Positions 45,300 to 55,430 of a DNA stretch of 64,000 bases are shown here, in pieces. The stretch's first letter is position 1. Every line of letters begins with the position of its first letter. The stretch comes from an uncultured Marinobacter sp. (GTDB taxonomy: Bacteria > Pseudomonadota > Gammaproteobacteria > Pseudomonadales > Oleiphilaceae), in the NCBI RefSeq assembly GCF_946886895.1, contig NZ_CAMPJO010000006.1, positions 62,001 through 126,000 on the forward strand, written 5' to 3'. The notes under the pieces are model-generated. The model saw only the letters and a program-made list of their open reading frames with translations. It was not told the DNA's origin and made no database searches. The translations under genes were made by a program, and so were the position numbers.

Positions 45300-46658
45300 A
45301 TGGATTTGTCGTGTTTCAAAGCCTATGACCTGCGCGGCCGCGTGCCGGACCAGCTCAACCCGGACCTGGCAGAAAAAATCGGCCGCGCCTACGTGGCCAT
45401 CACCGGTGCAAAACGCGTTATTGTTGGCTACGACATCCGCCTTTCCAGCCCGGACATCACCGAAGCACTGAGCTCCGGCCTGATGGCTGCGGGGGCGGAC
45501 GTGTTCGACATTGGCCTGTGTGGCACCGAACAGGTGTACTTCGCCACCAGCCATTACCGCATGGACGGCGGCATCATGGTGACTGCCAGCCACAACCCCC
45601 GGGATCACAACGGCATGAAAATGGTCGGCCCGGAATCCCGGCCGATCAGCTCCGACAACGGCCTGAACGACATCCGCGACCGCGTGCTGGAGCCCTTCGG
45701 CGATGCTCCGGAGCAGGGCCAGTACGAACCCCTGGAAGTGATGAGTGCCTACATTGATCACCTGCTGGGCTACGTCGAGGCCGGGTCACTCTGGCCCATG
45801 ACCCTGGTGGTGAACGCCGGCAACGGCGGCGCCGGCCTGGTGATTGACGAACTCGAACGGCATCTGCCGTTTGAATTTGTCAGAGTGCATCACCAGCCCG
45901 ATGGCCACTTCCCCAACGGCGTTCCCAACCCGATCCTCAGGGAAAACCAGGCCGTGACCGCCAACGCGGTCATCGAACACGGTGCCGCCATGGGCATCGC
46001 CTGGGACGGCGATTACGACCGTTGCTTCTTTTTCGACGAAAACGGCCGCTTCATCGAAGGCTACTACATCGTCGGATTACTGGCCGACCAGTTCCTCCGC
46101 AAAACCGGCGGCGGCAAGGTCATTCACGACCCGAGACTGACCTGGAACACCCTCGACCTGGTCAAGACCGCTGGCGGCCAGGCCATCGAAAGCAAAACCG
46201 GCCACGCCTTCATCAAACAGCGCATGCGCGACGAAGACGCCGTCTACGGCGGCGAAATGAGCGCCCATCACTACTTTCGCGACTTCGCCTACTGCGACAG
46301 CGGCATGATCCCTTGGCTACTGGTGGCCGAACGCCTGTGCCAGTCCGGACAGACCCTGTCCTCGCTGATCGACGCCCGAATCGACGCCTACCCGGCCAGC
46401 GGCGAAATCAACCGCACCATCAACGATCCCCCCAAAGTGATCGCCGCCATCGAAGCCAAATACAGCGTCGGCGCCAAAAACGTCAGCCACGTCGACGGCG
46501 TCAGCATCGAATTCGACGACTGGCGCTTCAACCTGCGGATGTCCAACACTGAACCGGTGGTGCGCCTGAACGTCGAATCCCGGGCTGATATCCCCTTGAT
46601 GAAAGCAAAAACAGAAGAACTGCTTGCGGAAATGCAGAGACTGAACGACGAAATTTAA
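45300..46658 (+). CDS. Phosphomannomutase (CpsG/ManB type)
   Basis: A 452-residue alpha-D-phosphohexomutase that interconverts mannose-6-P and mannose-1-P for GDP-mannose and polysaccharide synthesis. The catalytic phosphoserine is Ser97 in TASHNPRDHNGMKM; the magnesium loop is DGDYDRC; the sugar-ring loop is GGEMSAHHYFRD; and the phosphate loop is RMSNTEPVVRLNVE. It is closer to CpsG/ManB than to the bifunctional AlgC. It begins nine bases after bfr. Confidence 0.92.
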   Translation: MDLSCFKAYDLRGRVPDQLNPDLAEKIGRAYVAITGAKRVIVGYDIRLSSPDITEALSSGLMAAGADVFDIGLCGTEQVYFATSHYRMDGGIMVTASHNPRDHNGMKMVGPESRPISSDNGLNDIRDRVLEPFGDAPEQGQYEPLEVMSAYIDHLLGYVEAGSLWPMTLVVNAGNGGAGLVIDELERHLPFEFVRVHHQPDGHFPNGVPNPILRENQAVTANAVIEHGAAMGIAWDGDYDRCFFFDENGRFIEGYYIVGLLADQFLRKTGGGKVIHDPRLTWNTLDLVKTAGGQAIESKTGHAFIKQRMRDEDAVYGGEMSAHHYFRDFAYCDSGMIPWLLVAERLCQSGQTLSSLIDARIDAYPASGEINRTINDPPKVIAAIEAKYSVGAKNVSHVDGVSIEFDDWRFNLRMSNTEPVVRLNVESRADIPLMKAKTEELLAEMQRLNDEI

Positions 46659-46877
46659 CCCCAGAAGTCCGGGGCGAAGGGGCGGGAAGGGCTGTCAGAA
46701 ACTATGGACACCTCTCTCCGCCTGTCATCAAGGTCTGGGACCGAGTGGAGCACCTTGCCTCCTGAAACTGTGCGGAGCCATGGATGGCGGAGCCCAAGCG
46801 CCACAGGGATGTGCCGCAAGGAGCGTGTTTCAGGAGGCAAGGTGCTCCACTTGGTCTGGCACCAAAGGCTCTGAACC
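46659..46877. repeat. Intergenic palindromic repeat element with perfect 24-base arms
   Basis: Arms at 46745-46768 and 46827-46850 are perfect inverted copies of 24 bases, and the match continues imperfectly outward to about 46741 and 46854. The 58-base centre has its own small palindrome (GCCATGGATGGC at 46787-46798 vicinity) and a GC-rich stem. There is no gene. The structure looks like a REP- or MITE-type dispersed element, or a large bidirectional terminator between the phosphomannomutase and pldA genes, which are convergent. I cannot count copies elsewhere in the genome. Confidence 0.7.
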
Positions 46878-48023
46878 TCAGAACCAGTTGTTCAGCATAA
46901 TCCCGATCCCGAACCGCTCAACCCGCTCATTGTAGTCAATCAGACTCTCCCCATACCCGTTGTAGTACTGGAAAAAGCCCTTAACCGTATCCCCCACCGG
47001 AAAACTGTACCCGAACTCCACTGACGTCCGGTTATCGGAACGCAGATTGTTCAGCAGCTTCAGGGATAACGTCCGATCCTCCGACAACTTATAGACAATG
47101 TGGTAGTTCGCATACCCCAGATACTCCTGAATGTCCGAGTTATCATCCTTGGTGCCCTCGGGAATGCGATACCAGGGCTGCACCATGAACAGCCAGCGAT
47201 CATAGCTGTAGGCCGCCGTTGCCACCACCCGGTTCCAGCTCCTCGAGCGGGGCTCAGACTGACCATTGGACTGATGGTTGAAGCCAATCGTGACCCCGTT
47301 CAGCCGGCCCGGGCCAATGTCATAGTCCGTCTGGTAGCGAAGAAACACCTCCGGTTCGTAGTTGGTCTCCCGGAACGGCGCAGACTCATCCCGGTTATAG
47401 ACCTGCCAGAACGATTGCTGTGTGTAGCCGAACCAGAGCGTGGTGCGATCATCCAGTAGCCCGGTCAACAACGGCACTTTGAAACTGATCTGGTACTTCG
47501 CCTCCTTGTTGTCAAGGCGATAGTCATAACCGGACTCGCCCAGGCGCGGGCTTGTCGGCATCCGGTTGGGCTCCGATATCCAGGTGAACGGCAGGATGTA
47601 GGTCGGCCGGTGACTGACAAAACTGCCAGAGAACGAAAAAATCGCTTTCTCGGCGGCCACATACTGGTCCAGAACCGAACTCATCACGCCGGCGTCGGAC
47701 TCCGGGGTGCTGGCGGACGCCTCCTCATTGGCCTGCTGTTCAGTGGTCGTGTCGGGAACCAGCGGGTCGACCCTGTCCCGTACCTGCTCCAGCTTTTCTT
47801 CAGACGCATTCTGCTGGGCGCTCCCGGCATCGAATACCTTGTCGTAACAGGCGAGTCGCTGAACGCCGTTTTTTAACAGTGCACAGTCATTACCAGACAC
47901 CGCGTTGTCGGTGCCAGGGGTATCGGTATCGACAGTCTGGGCCAGCAGTGGGGGGGCAACTCCCAGTGTCAGGAACAGGGCCAACAGGGCCAGAGTGCCG
48001 GGAAAAGGGTGTATGTGATGCAT
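46878..48023 (-). CDS. pldA: Outer-membrane phospholipase A PldA
   Basis: A 381-residue outer-membrane protein with a signal peptide (cleavage after PPLLAQ, about 29). The beta-barrel occupies about 125-381 and ends in Trp-Phe, as expected for outer-membrane proteins. Catalytic residues are in GFNHQSNGQS (His and Ser) followed by RSRSWNR (Asn). An extra N-terminal region with two cysteines (DCALLKNG, RLACYD) resembles type-VI/DUF-like DCALIKDDAARLACYD motifs. It hydrolyses phospholipids that reach the outer leaflet. Confidence 0.93.
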   Translation of the reverse strand: MHHIHPFPGTLALLALFLTLGVAPPLLAQTVDTDTPGTDNAVSGNDCALLKNGVQRLACYDKVFDAGSAQQNASEEKLEQVRDRVDPLVPDTTTEQQANEEASASTPESDAGVMSSVLDQYVAAEKAIFSFSGSFVSHRPTYILPFTWISEPNRMPTSPRLGESGYDYRLDNKEAKYQISFKVPLLTGLLDDRTTLWFGYTQQSFWQVYNRDESAPFRETNYEPEVFLRYQTDYDIGPGRLNGVTIGFNHQSNGQSEPRSRSWNRVVATAAYSYDRWLFMVQPWYRIPEGTKDDNSDIQEYLGYANYHIVYKLSEDRTLSLKLLNNLRSDNRTSVEFGYSFPVGDTVKGFFQYYNGYGESLIDYNERVERFGIGIMLNNWF

Positions 48024-48033
48024 GAACTGTCCT

Positions 48034-48372
48034 CTATCTGGCCGTCAGGCTGAGCCAGGTGTTGGCGATGCCATAGACCCAGACACCGATGAGGGTAAGC
48101 GCCAGTAATGAAAACACAAGTTTGTGTCGAAACCGGTTCGAGGCCTCGGCCGTGGCCACCCAGCGCAAATACATCAGCCCGATAAAGCTCAGAAACACGC
48201 CCAGGCTGGCCAGCGCCGGAACAATCAGCCATGCCGGGTTCAGCGGCGCGGCACCGGCATTCTGGCTGGAGAACCAGCCCATGGTCAGCAGCAGAACCGC
48301 CAGGCAACTGAACTCCAGGATCAGTAAACGCTTGCGCAGTGGGTGTGGGGGCGGCAAGTCGGGTGCGGGCAT
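48034..48372 (-). CDS. Small membrane protein of unknown function
   Basis: A 112-residue protein with three hydrophobic spans (about 17-35, 47-68 and 86-106) and a short cytoplasmic basic segment (NRFRHK). No family was recognised. It lies 10 bases upstream of pldA on the same strand, so the two may be cotranscribed. Confidence 0.65.
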   Translation of the reverse strand: MPAPDLPPPHPLRKRLLILEFSCLAVLLLTMGWFSSQNAGAAPLNPAWLIVPALASLGVFLSFIGLMYLRWVATAEASNRFRHKLVFSLLALTLIGVWVYGIANTWLSLTAR

Positions 48373-48521
48373 GTCGTGGTTCCTGATGGGCAGTCGAAAA
48401 AGGCAGTGCTATGGTAACCGGATTACCGGCCCGGTGCTGTCTGACTTACGAAATGGCAACGAAAATGGTTGAAATCAGGGGCTGATTTTGCAGTTTGGTT
48501 TTTTTGCCCGTGCTCAGTCGC

Positions 48522-48527
48522 TATAAT
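48522..48527 (+). promoter_or_regulatory. Probable -10 element of the cytochrome c5 gene
   Basis: A perfect TATAAT lies 42 bases before the cytochrome c5 start. The -35 region at the best spacing is only T-rich, so an activator may be needed. GCCCG (48506-48510) and CGGGC (48529-48533) flank the element as an inverted repeat. Confidence 0.4.
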
Positions 48528-48569
48528 GCGGGCAACTTACGATTATAACGCGTGAATGCGAGGTGCATT

Positions 48570-48989
48570 GTGAAGATGAAGAGAGTCCTGGCTGTTGTGT
48601 TGCTCGGTTTCGGCCTGTCCGCCACGGCGGTACTGGCGAGTGTTGAAGACGAAATCCGGGCCCGGATCGAACCGGTCGGCAAGGTGTGCCTTCAGGGCGA
48701 GGAATGCGGTGCCGCCGCCGCTCCGACCCAGACCGCCAGCGCTGGCCCTCGCGCCGGCAATGAAGTGTATGACGCCGTGTGCATGGCTTGCCATTCCACC
48801 GGCGCCGCTGGTGCGCCCAAGCTGGGTGATACTGCCGCCTGGGCACCTCGCATCGACAAGGGCATGGAAACCCTGATTAACCACGCCATCAATGGCTTCA
48901 ACGCCATGCCGGCGAAGGGTGGCTGTGCCAGTTGCCCGGATGAGGAAATCGCCAACGCGGTGGAATACATGGTATCCGAGAGCAAGTAA
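48570..48989 (+). CDS. Cytochrome c5
   Basis: A 139-residue periplasmic c-type cytochrome with a signal peptide (MKMKRVLAVVLLGFGLSATA). One heme motif CMACH (heme attached through both Cys) with axial Met in FNAMPAKGGC, and the extra disulfide pair CASC near the C-terminus, mark it as a cytochrome c5. It carries electrons to terminal oxidases. GCGAGG before the GTG at 48570 supports this start; GTG at 48552 and ATG at 48576 are alternatives. A strong terminator follows. Confidence 0.91.
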   Translation: MKMKRVLAVVLLGFGLSATAVLASVEDEIRARIEPVGKVCLQGEECGAAAAPTQTASAGPRAGNEVYDAVCMACHSTGAAGAPKLGDTAAWAPRIDKGMETLINHAINGFNAMPAKGGCASCPDEEIANAVEYMVSESK

Positions 48990-49015
48990 GACGCCCCACC
49001 CGGAACCAGCAACAG

Positions 49016-49038
49016 AAAACCCCGCCATGCGGGGTTTT
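49016..49038. terminator. Bidirectional intrinsic terminator between cytochrome c5 and rep
   Basis: AAAACCCCGC and GCGGGGTTTT form a 10-base stem with loop CAT. The T-run is present on both strands, which fits the convergent cytochrome c5 and rep genes. Confidence 0.9.
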
Positions 49039-49073
49039 CCGGTTTTCGGGGCGATGTTCAGGGGCGGTCTGGT

Positions 49074-51092
49074 CTAGCTGCCCAGATCCCCCAGCAGCGC
49101 GCTCAGGGTCGCTTTGCCTTTTTTCTGATTGGCCTCCACGTCCAGGTCGCCGGTGCCCTCCCAGGTCAGGTCTTCGTCCGGCAATTCATCCAGGAACCGG
49201 CTGGGGATGGTTTCTATTTTTTCACCGTATTGTTTCCGGGCGGCGGCGTAGGTCAGGGTCAGGGTTTCCCGGGCCCGGGTAATGCCGACGTACATCAGCC
49301 GGCGTTCTTCCTCGATGTTGCCTTCCTCAATGCTCGACCGGTGCGGCAGAATTTCCTCCTCCAGGCCCATGATATAAACGTGGGGAAACTCCAGGCCCTT
49401 GGAGGCGTGCAGAGTGAGCAACTGGACTTTGTCGCTGTCGTCTTCCTCCTCCCGCTGTTCCATCATGTCCCGCAGAATCAGCTTGGTGATGGCATCTTCA
49501 ATGCCCAGTTCGTCGGCGGTGCCCTTGCCGTCGTCGAGCATGCGCTGGATGGACTCCACCAGGTACCAGATGTTCTCCATGCGCCGTTCCGCCTGTTTCG
49601 GGGTGCCGGAGTGCTGATGCAGCCATTCTTCGTATTCAATATCGGTAAACAGCTGCTTGATCACCGGCACCGGGTTTTCCTGATGCAGGCGTTCGCAGGT
49701 GGCGTCCACCCAGTGGGCAAACCGGCGTAACCGGTCCAGGCCTTTTTCGGTGACGTGGGTTTCCACGCCCATATCCCCCAGTGACTTGAACAGGCTGACG
49801 TTCCTGGCGCGGGCGTAATGGCTGAGCTGCTCCAGGGTCCGGGGGCCGATTTCCCGGCGTGGCACATTCACCACCCGCAGGAAGGCGGCGTCATCATCCG
49901 GGTTGATCAGCAGTCGCAGATAGGACATGGCGTCTTTTACCTCGTTCTTGGAGAAGAACGACTGGCCACCGGAAATGCGATAGGGAATCTGGTACGCCTG
50001 CAGCTTCATTTCCAGCAGGCGGGCCTGGTGGTTGCCCCGGTAGAGTACGGCGAAATCGCGGAATTCCAGGCCTTTTTTCAGTTTCTGGTCGAGGATTTCC
50101 GTGGCGACCCGTTCGGATTCCGCATCCTCGTTACGGCAGCGCACGATGCGGATTTCCTCACCAATGGTGTGATCGCTCCACAGGGCCTTCTCGAACACGT
50201 GGGGGTTGTTGGCAATCACCGTGTTGGCGCTGCGCAGGATCCGGCCGGTGGATCGGTAATTCTGTTCGAGCTTGACAATCTTCAGGCTGGGAAAGTCTTC
50301 CTTGAGCTGGGCCAGGTTCTCCGGCCGGGCGCCGCGCCAGGCGTAGATCGACTGGTCGTCATCACCGACCACGGTAAACGCCGCCCGTTCGGCCACCAGC
50401 AGTTTCACCAGTTCGTACTGACACACGTTGGTGTCCTGGTATTCGTCCACCAGCAGATAGCGAATTTTCCGGCGCCATTTGGCGAGCGCCTCCGGTTGGT
50501 TCCGGAATAACTGCACCGGCAACAGGATCAGGTCGTCGAAATCCACCGCGTTATAGGCTTTCAGGTACTCGCTGTAGTGCCGGTAGATGATGGCCATGCG
50601 CTGTTCCCGCTCATCGGCTGCCCTGCTCAGGGCTTCCGCGGGCCCGCGCATGGCGTTTTTCCAGGATGAAATGGTCATCTGCACGTCGCTGAGCTCATCG
50701 CCGGCATCGGCGCTGGCTTCTCGCAGCATCAGGTCCTGCAGCAGCGCCTTGGCGTCTTCCGCGTCGAATATCGAGAAGCCGGGGTGGTAGCCAAGGTCAG
50801 CATGCTCTTCCCGGATGATGTTGAGGCCGAGATTATGAAAGGTGGATACAATCAGGCCCCGGGTCAGCTTGCGATCAACAATCCGTCCCACCCGCTCTTT
50901 CATCTCCCGGGCCGCCTTGTTGGTAAAGGTCAGCGCCGCGATGTGACGACCGGGTATGCCCAGGTGCTCGATCAGGTAGGCGATTTTACGGGTAATGACA
51001 CTGGTTTTGCCGCTGCCGGCACCGGCAAGGACCAGCAAGGGGCCTTCCGCGTACCGAACGGCTTCACTCTGTCGTGGATTGAGTCTGTTCAC
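49074..51092 (-). CDS. rep: ATP-dependent DNA helicase Rep
   Basis: A 672-residue superfamily 1A helicase. It opens MNRLNPRQSEAVRYAEGPLL (Q motif), then Walker A AGAGSGKT, DEYQDTNVCQYELV (motif II), GDDDQSIYAWRGARPEN (motif III) and the C-terminal TLHASKGLEFPHVYIMG and VGITRARETL. Rep removes roadblocks ahead of the replication fork. Length matches E. coli Rep (673). Confidence 0.96.
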   Translation of the reverse strand: MNRLNPRQSEAVRYAEGPLLVLAGAGSGKTSVITRKIAYLIEHLGIPGRHIAALTFTNKAAREMKERVGRIVDRKLTRGLIVSTFHNLGLNIIREEHADLGYHPGFSIFDAEDAKALLQDLMLREASADAGDELSDVQMTISSWKNAMRGPAEALSRAADEREQRMAIIYRHYSEYLKAYNAVDFDDLILLPVQLFRNQPEALAKWRRKIRYLLVDEYQDTNVCQYELVKLLVAERAAFTVVGDDDQSIYAWRGARPENLAQLKEDFPSLKIVKLEQNYRSTGRILRSANTVIANNPHVFEKALWSDHTIGEEIRIVRCRNEDAESERVATEILDQKLKKGLEFRDFAVLYRGNHQARLLEMKLQAYQIPYRISGGQSFFSKNEVKDAMSYLRLLINPDDDAAFLRVVNVPRREIGPRTLEQLSHYARARNVSLFKSLGDMGVETHVTEKGLDRLRRFAHWVDATCERLHQENPVPVIKQLFTDIEYEEWLHQHSGTPKQAERRMENIWYLVESIQRMLDDGKGTADELGIEDAITKLILRDMMEQREEEDDSDKVQLLTLHASKGLEFPHVYIMGLEEEILPHRSSIEEGNIEEERRLMYVGITRARETLTLTYAAARKQYGEKIETIPSRFLDELPDEDLTWEGTGDLDVEANQKKGKATLSALLGDLGS

Positions 51093-51235
51093 AAATACCG
51101 GGCCAGAATGGAACGAAGTGGGATGATCAGGCGTGTGCTTATTCTACACGAGCGTGGCACTCTGTACCTTGTCGATCTATCGACTATCCTTGATGGAACG
51201 GACCTGGTTGTTCACGCATAAACGGACCCTGCTTG

Positions 51236-52972
51236 ATGACGCTGCCCCTGGAGACCATGAGGCCCAGTCAGTTACGCCTGCTGGTGTTAACACCGGATTA
51301 CACCGATTTTCTCTGGCTCAACGCGCTGCTGGCGGGTGATCCGGAAATCAGCCCGGATGTGACCTGGTGTCCGGATCTGATTGACTGTGATGACCTCATT
51401 CGCAACGCGAGCTTTGATGTCATCGTTTGGGACTGCGTCTTTCACGGAGGCTCGGAACCGTCGTTTCTGCAATATCTGGCGGTCTCCAGTAACGACAAAC
51501 CGGTGCTGGCCCTGAGTGCGGAACGCCCGGAAGAGCGGGCGCCCGAGTTGCTGGCGTCCGGGGCCGGAGACTACATCAGCCGCCAGACCCTGGACCATTG
51601 GAATTTCCGCCGGGCGGTCAAGTGCCTGTGGTACCGGGAGCAGCTGGCAGAGTCCGCGCACGGCCAGCTTGGCCGGGAAGTGGCCACCGGCTTTATTAAC
51701 CGCGACCTGTTTTTTGACCGCTTGCAGCAGGCGCTGCTGCGGGCCGAACGTGGCCACTACCGGTTGGCCCTGCTGCATCTGAATATCGACGACTTCCGCA
51801 GTATCAACGAATCCTTCGGGTATCAGAAAAGTGATCAGTTGATGATCAAGCTGGCGGAGCGGCTTCGCCACAGCCTTCGGCGGGTGGATTCGCTGATGCG
51901 CATTGGCGGTGACGAGCTGGCCATTATCGTCGAGAAGGTGGAAGACTCCCTGGATATTACCCAGATCATCCGCAAGGTGGTGGCGTCACTGGATGACCCC
52001 GTCACCGTGGATGGCCAGAATGTGGTGGTCAGCGCCAGCCTGGGCGTGGCCACCTACCCGGAAGCCGGGGACAGCCCGGAAAACCTCCTGCGACGGGCCA
52101 ACCGGGCGATGTTCGAGGCCAAGCGCGATCCCGGGACCAGTTACCGTTTCTACGACCGCCAGCTGCATATTTCCGCCGGCTATCAGTTGCGGCTCGAGGC
52201 AGATCTGCGCAATGCGCTCCGGGGTAAGGAGCTGGAGCTGTTCTATCAACCGCGGATTGATCTGGCCACCGAGGAGGTCCGGGGCGTCGAGTGCCTGCTG
52301 CGCTGGCACCACCCGGAGCGTGGCCTGGTCGGCCCCGACGAATTCATTCCGGTGGCGGAACGCAGCGGGCTGATTGTTCCCATCGGTTACTGGGTCATTG
52401 AGCAGGCCTGCAAGCGCCTTCAGGAATCCGCGAAAATGGGGTTTCCGGGGTTGGTGTTCGCGGTCAACCTGTCATTCCGGCAGTTTCACGATCGCAAGAT
52501 GACCGAAACCATATTCCGCATCATTTTCAATGCCAATGTCGATACCAGTCTGCTGGAGCTGGAGCTTACCGAGAGCGCCATGATGCATGATCCGGAGTAC
52601 GCCCAGCGTTGCCTGCGGGAACTGAACCAGCTGGGTATCAGTTTTGCGCTGGACGATTTCGGCACCGGCTTTTCCTCCCTGAGTAACTTGCAGCACCTGC
52701 CCATCTCACTGGTGAAAATCGACAAGTCCTTCGTCCAGGAACTGGGCCAGTCGGCGGACGCCGAACACATCATCCGGGCGATCATCAGCCTGGCTCACAG
52801 CCTGCAAATCAGTGTGGTGGCGGAAGGGGTGGAAACCGAAGGCCAGTTGGAATTCCTGCGTCAGCAGCACTGTGACGAGATTCAGGGCTATTACTATGCC
52901 CGCCCCATGCCCTGGACAGACCTTGTACAATTCCTGAACAAGCGGGGCGAGGCCGCTTGCCTGCAACAGTAA
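51236..52972 (+). CDS. REC-like/GGDEF/EAL protein (cyclic-di-GMP signalling)
   Basis: About 578 residues in three parts. Residues 10-130 look like a response-regulator receiver domain with the phospho-accepting Asp in VIVWDC, but the usual Lys is Arg (DYISR). Residues 150-310 are a GGDEF domain with GGDEL at the active loop. Residues 320-570 are an EAL domain where EAL reads ECL (GVECLLRW); the metal and catalytic residues in [15 protein letters not shown] and the Lys of KIDKSF are present, as is EGVETEGQ. Phosphodiesterase activity is plausible and cyclase activity less so. The start could also be the ATG at 51257. No partner histidine kinase lies nearby. Confidence 0.85.
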   Translation: MTLPLETMRPSQLRLLVLTPDYTDFLWLNALLAGDPEISPDVTWCPDLIDCDDLIRNASFDVIVWDCVFHGGSEPSFLQYLAVSSNDKPVLALSAERPEERAPELLASGAGDYISRQTLDHWNFRRAVKCLWYREQLAESAHGQLGREVATGFINRDLFFDRLQQALLRAERGHYRLALLHLNIDDFRSINESFGYQKSDQLMIKLAERLRHSLRRVDSLMRIGGDELAIIVEKVEDSLDITQIIRKVVASLDDPVTVDGQNVVVSASLGVATYPEAGDSPENLLRRANRAMFEAKRDPGTSYRFYDRQLHISAGYQLRLEADLRNALRGKELELFYQPRIDLATEEVRGVECLLRWHHPERGLVGPDEFIPVAERSGLIVPIGYWVIEQACKRLQESAKMGFPGLVFAVNLSFRQFHDRKMTETIFRIIFNANVDTSLLELELTESAMMHDPEYAQRCLRELNQLGISFALDDFGTGFSSLSNLQHLPISLVKIDKSFVQELGQSADAEHIIRAIISLAHSLQISVVAEGVETEGQLEFLRQQHCDEIQGYYYARPMPWTDLVQFLNKRGEAACLQQ

Positions 52973-53021
52973 GCCGCTGTACCTTTGCTGCTTTATTGGC
53001 AAAGCATCAGACAGAGGTTGC

Positions 53022-55361
53022 ATGAACAGTATCTCCAGGCGCATCGCCGACGAGCTCGGTGTCCGCGAGCAACAGGTTAATGCCACCGTGGCTCTGCTCG
53101 ACGAGGGCGCGACCGTTCCGTTTATCGCCCGTTACCGCAAGGAAATCACCGGGTCGCTGGACGACAGCCAGCTACGAACGCTGGAAGAGCGCCTGCGTTA
53201 CCTTCGGGAACTGGAAGATCGTCGCGCTACCATCCTCAATAGCATCGAGGAGCAGGGCAAGCTGACCGACGAACTCAAAGCCAGCATCGACGAAGCGGAT
53301 ACCAAGAACCGCCTGGAAGATCTGTATCTGCCGTACAAGCCCAAGCGCCGCACCAAGGCCCAGATTGCCCGGGAAGCCGGCCTGGAGCCCCTGGCGAACG
53401 CCCTCTACGACGATCCGACCCAGGACCCGGAAGCCACGGCCCAGGGTTATCTCAACAAGGAGGCCGGGGTTGAAGACACCAAAGCGGCCCTGGACGGCGC
53501 CCGGTATATCCTGATGGAGCGCTTTGCCGAGGACGCCGAACTGCTGGGCAGCCTGCGGGATTTCATCTGGCAGGAAGGCCAGCTGAAAGTGACCGTGGTG
53601 GAAGGCAAGGAAAACGAAGGCGCCAAGTTCCGGGACTATTTTGACCATGTCGAACCCCTGAAAAAAGTCCCGTCCCACCGCGCCCTGGCGATTCTGCGTG
53701 GCCGGAACGAAGGCGTGCTGACCTACAGCATTGTGGTTGGCGATGCCGACGATGAGCGTCGCCAGCCCCACCCGGCGGAACAGCGGATTGCCGCCCGCTG
53801 GCACATCCGGGATAACGGGCGGGCCGCCGACAAGTGGCTGTCGGACGTGGTGCGCTGGACCTGGCGAGTCAAGCTCTCAACCCAGATTGAAACTGACCTG
53901 ATGGCTCAGGTCCGCGAGGCTGCGGAAACCGAAGCCATTAACGTGTTCGCTGCCAACCTCAAGGATCTTCTGCTACTGGCCCCGGCCGGTCCACGCCCGA
54001 CACTGGGGCTGGACCCGGGGCTTCGCACCGGGGTGAAAGTCGCTGTGATTGACGGGACCGGGCAGGTCGTTGGCCATGGGGCCATTTATCCCCACGCGCC
54101 CAAGAACCAGTGGGATCGCTCCATCGAACAGATGGCGGCCTGGTGCCGGGAATATAAAATCGAGCTGGTGGCCATCGGAAACGGGACCGCTTCCCGGGAA
54201 ACCGAGAAGCTGGTGGCTGACCTGAGCAAGCGCTACCCGGAACTCAAGCTGGCCCGGATCGTGGTCAGTGAGTCTGGCGCGTCCATATACTCGGCGTCCG
54301 AGTTTGCCTCCAAAGAGCTGCCGGATCTGGACGTCACCATTCGTGGGGCCGTCTCCATTGCCCGCCGCCTGCAGGACCCGCTGGCGGAACTGGTGAAGAT
54401 TGAGCCGAAATCCATCGGCGTTGGCCAGTATCAGCACGATGTCTCCCAGGTGCAGTTGTCCCGTAGCCTGGATGCGGTCGTGGAGGACTGTGTCAACGGC
54501 GTGGGTGTGGACCTGAATACTGCGTCGGCACCTCTGCTGGCGCGGGTGTCGGGCCTGAGCCAGACCATTGCCCAGAACATCATTGAATTCCGCAACCAGA
54601 ACGGCCTGTTCCGGAATCGCAAGCAGTTGATGAAAGTGACCCGGCTCGGCGACCGCACCTTCGAGCAGGCGGCGGGCTTCCTGCGTATTGCCGGCGGCGA
54701 GAACCCGCTGGATCGTTCGTCCGTGCACCCCGAAGCCTACGGCGTGGTGGAAGCCATTGCCGCCCGGAGCAACCGCAAGGTGGACGACATTGTTGGCGAT
54801 TCCGCTTTTTTGCGTGGCCTGAACCCGCAGGATTACGTAACAGAACAGTTCGGTCTGCCGACCGTTCAGGATATTTTCGCCGAACTGGAAAAGCCCGGAC
54901 GGGACCCGCGCCCGGAATTCCGGTTTGCCAGCTTCGAGGAGGGTGTCGAAACCCTCAAGGACCTCGAGCCGGGCATGGTGCTGGAAGGGTCGGTGACCAA
55001 CGTCACCAACTTCGGCGCCTTCGTTGATATCGGCGTTCACCAGGACGGCCTGGTCCATATTTCGGCGCTGTCCCATACCTTCGTAAAAGACCCGCGCGAG
55101 GTGGTCAAGGCGGGTGATATTGTGAAGGTCAAAGTGATGGATGTGGATATTCCGCGCAAGCGGATTGCCCTGACCATGCGCATGGACGACCAGCCGGGCG
55201 AGAAAAATGACGGCAAACCTGCGTCTGGCCGCAGCCGCCCGGATGCCAGGGCTGGCAGCCGAGGCAAACCGGCCTCCGGCCAGGGTCGGAAATCTGAACA
55301 GGGTGCCATGGCGGGCGCTCTGGCCCAGGCCCTGGCCTCGGCGCGTAAAGACGGCCGTTAA
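53022..55361 (+). CDS. tex: Tex-family transcription accessory protein
   Basis: A 779-residue RNA-binding protein. In order it has the Tex N-terminal helices ([17 protein letters not shown]), a YqgF/RNase-H-like domain ([17 protein letters not shown], about 327-450), helix-hairpin-helix motifs ([19 protein letters not shown]) and an S1 domain ([17 protein letters not shown], about 650-720). A basic Gly/Arg-rich tail follows. Tex is essential or conditionally required in several bacteria and acts on transcription. Length is normal. Confidence 0.96.
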   Translation: MNSISRRIADELGVREQQVNATVALLDEGATVPFIARYRKEITGSLDDSQLRTLEERLRYLRELEDRRATILNSIEEQGKLTDELKASIDEADTKNRLEDLYLPYKPKRRTKAQIAREAGLEPLANALYDDPTQDPEATAQGYLNKEAGVEDTKAALDGARYILMERFAEDAELLGSLRDFIWQEGQLKVTVVEGKENEGAKFRDYFDHVEPLKKVPSHRALAILRGRNEGVLTYSIVVGDADDERRQPHPAEQRIAARWHIRDNGRAADKWLSDVVRWTWRVKLSTQIETDLMAQVREAAETEAINVFAANLKDLLLLAPAGPRPTLGLDPGLRTGVKVAVIDGTGQVVGHGAIYPHAPKNQWDRSIEQMAAWCREYKIELVAIGNGTASRETEKLVADLSKRYPELKLARIVVSESGASIYSASEFASKELPDLDVTIRGAVSIARRLQDPLAELVKIEPKSIGVGQYQHDVSQVQLSRSLDAVVEDCVNGVGVDLNTASAPLLARVSGLSQTIAQNIIEFRNQNGLFRNRKQLMKVTRLGDRTFEQAAGFLRIAGGENPLDRSSVHPEAYGVVEAIAARSNRKVDDIVGDSAFLRGLNPQDYVTEQFGLPTVQDIFAELEKPGRDPRPEFRFASFEEGVETLKDLEPGMVLEGSVTNVTNFGAFVDIGVHQDGLVHISALSHTFVKDPREVVKAGDIVKVKVMDVDIPRKRIALTMRMDDQPGEKNDGKPASGRSRPDARAGSRGKPASGQGRKSEQGAMAGALAQALASARKDGR

Positions 55362-55430
55362 GCGGCTGACCCATTGTCCCACCGGCCGGTGCGGCTTACG
55401 AGGCGGCATCGGCGGCAGCAGGAGTTGATC

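Noticed and set aside
46655..46840. 61-residue minus-strand frame in the palindrome
   Set aside because: The frame is produced by the repeat element and has no ribosome site.
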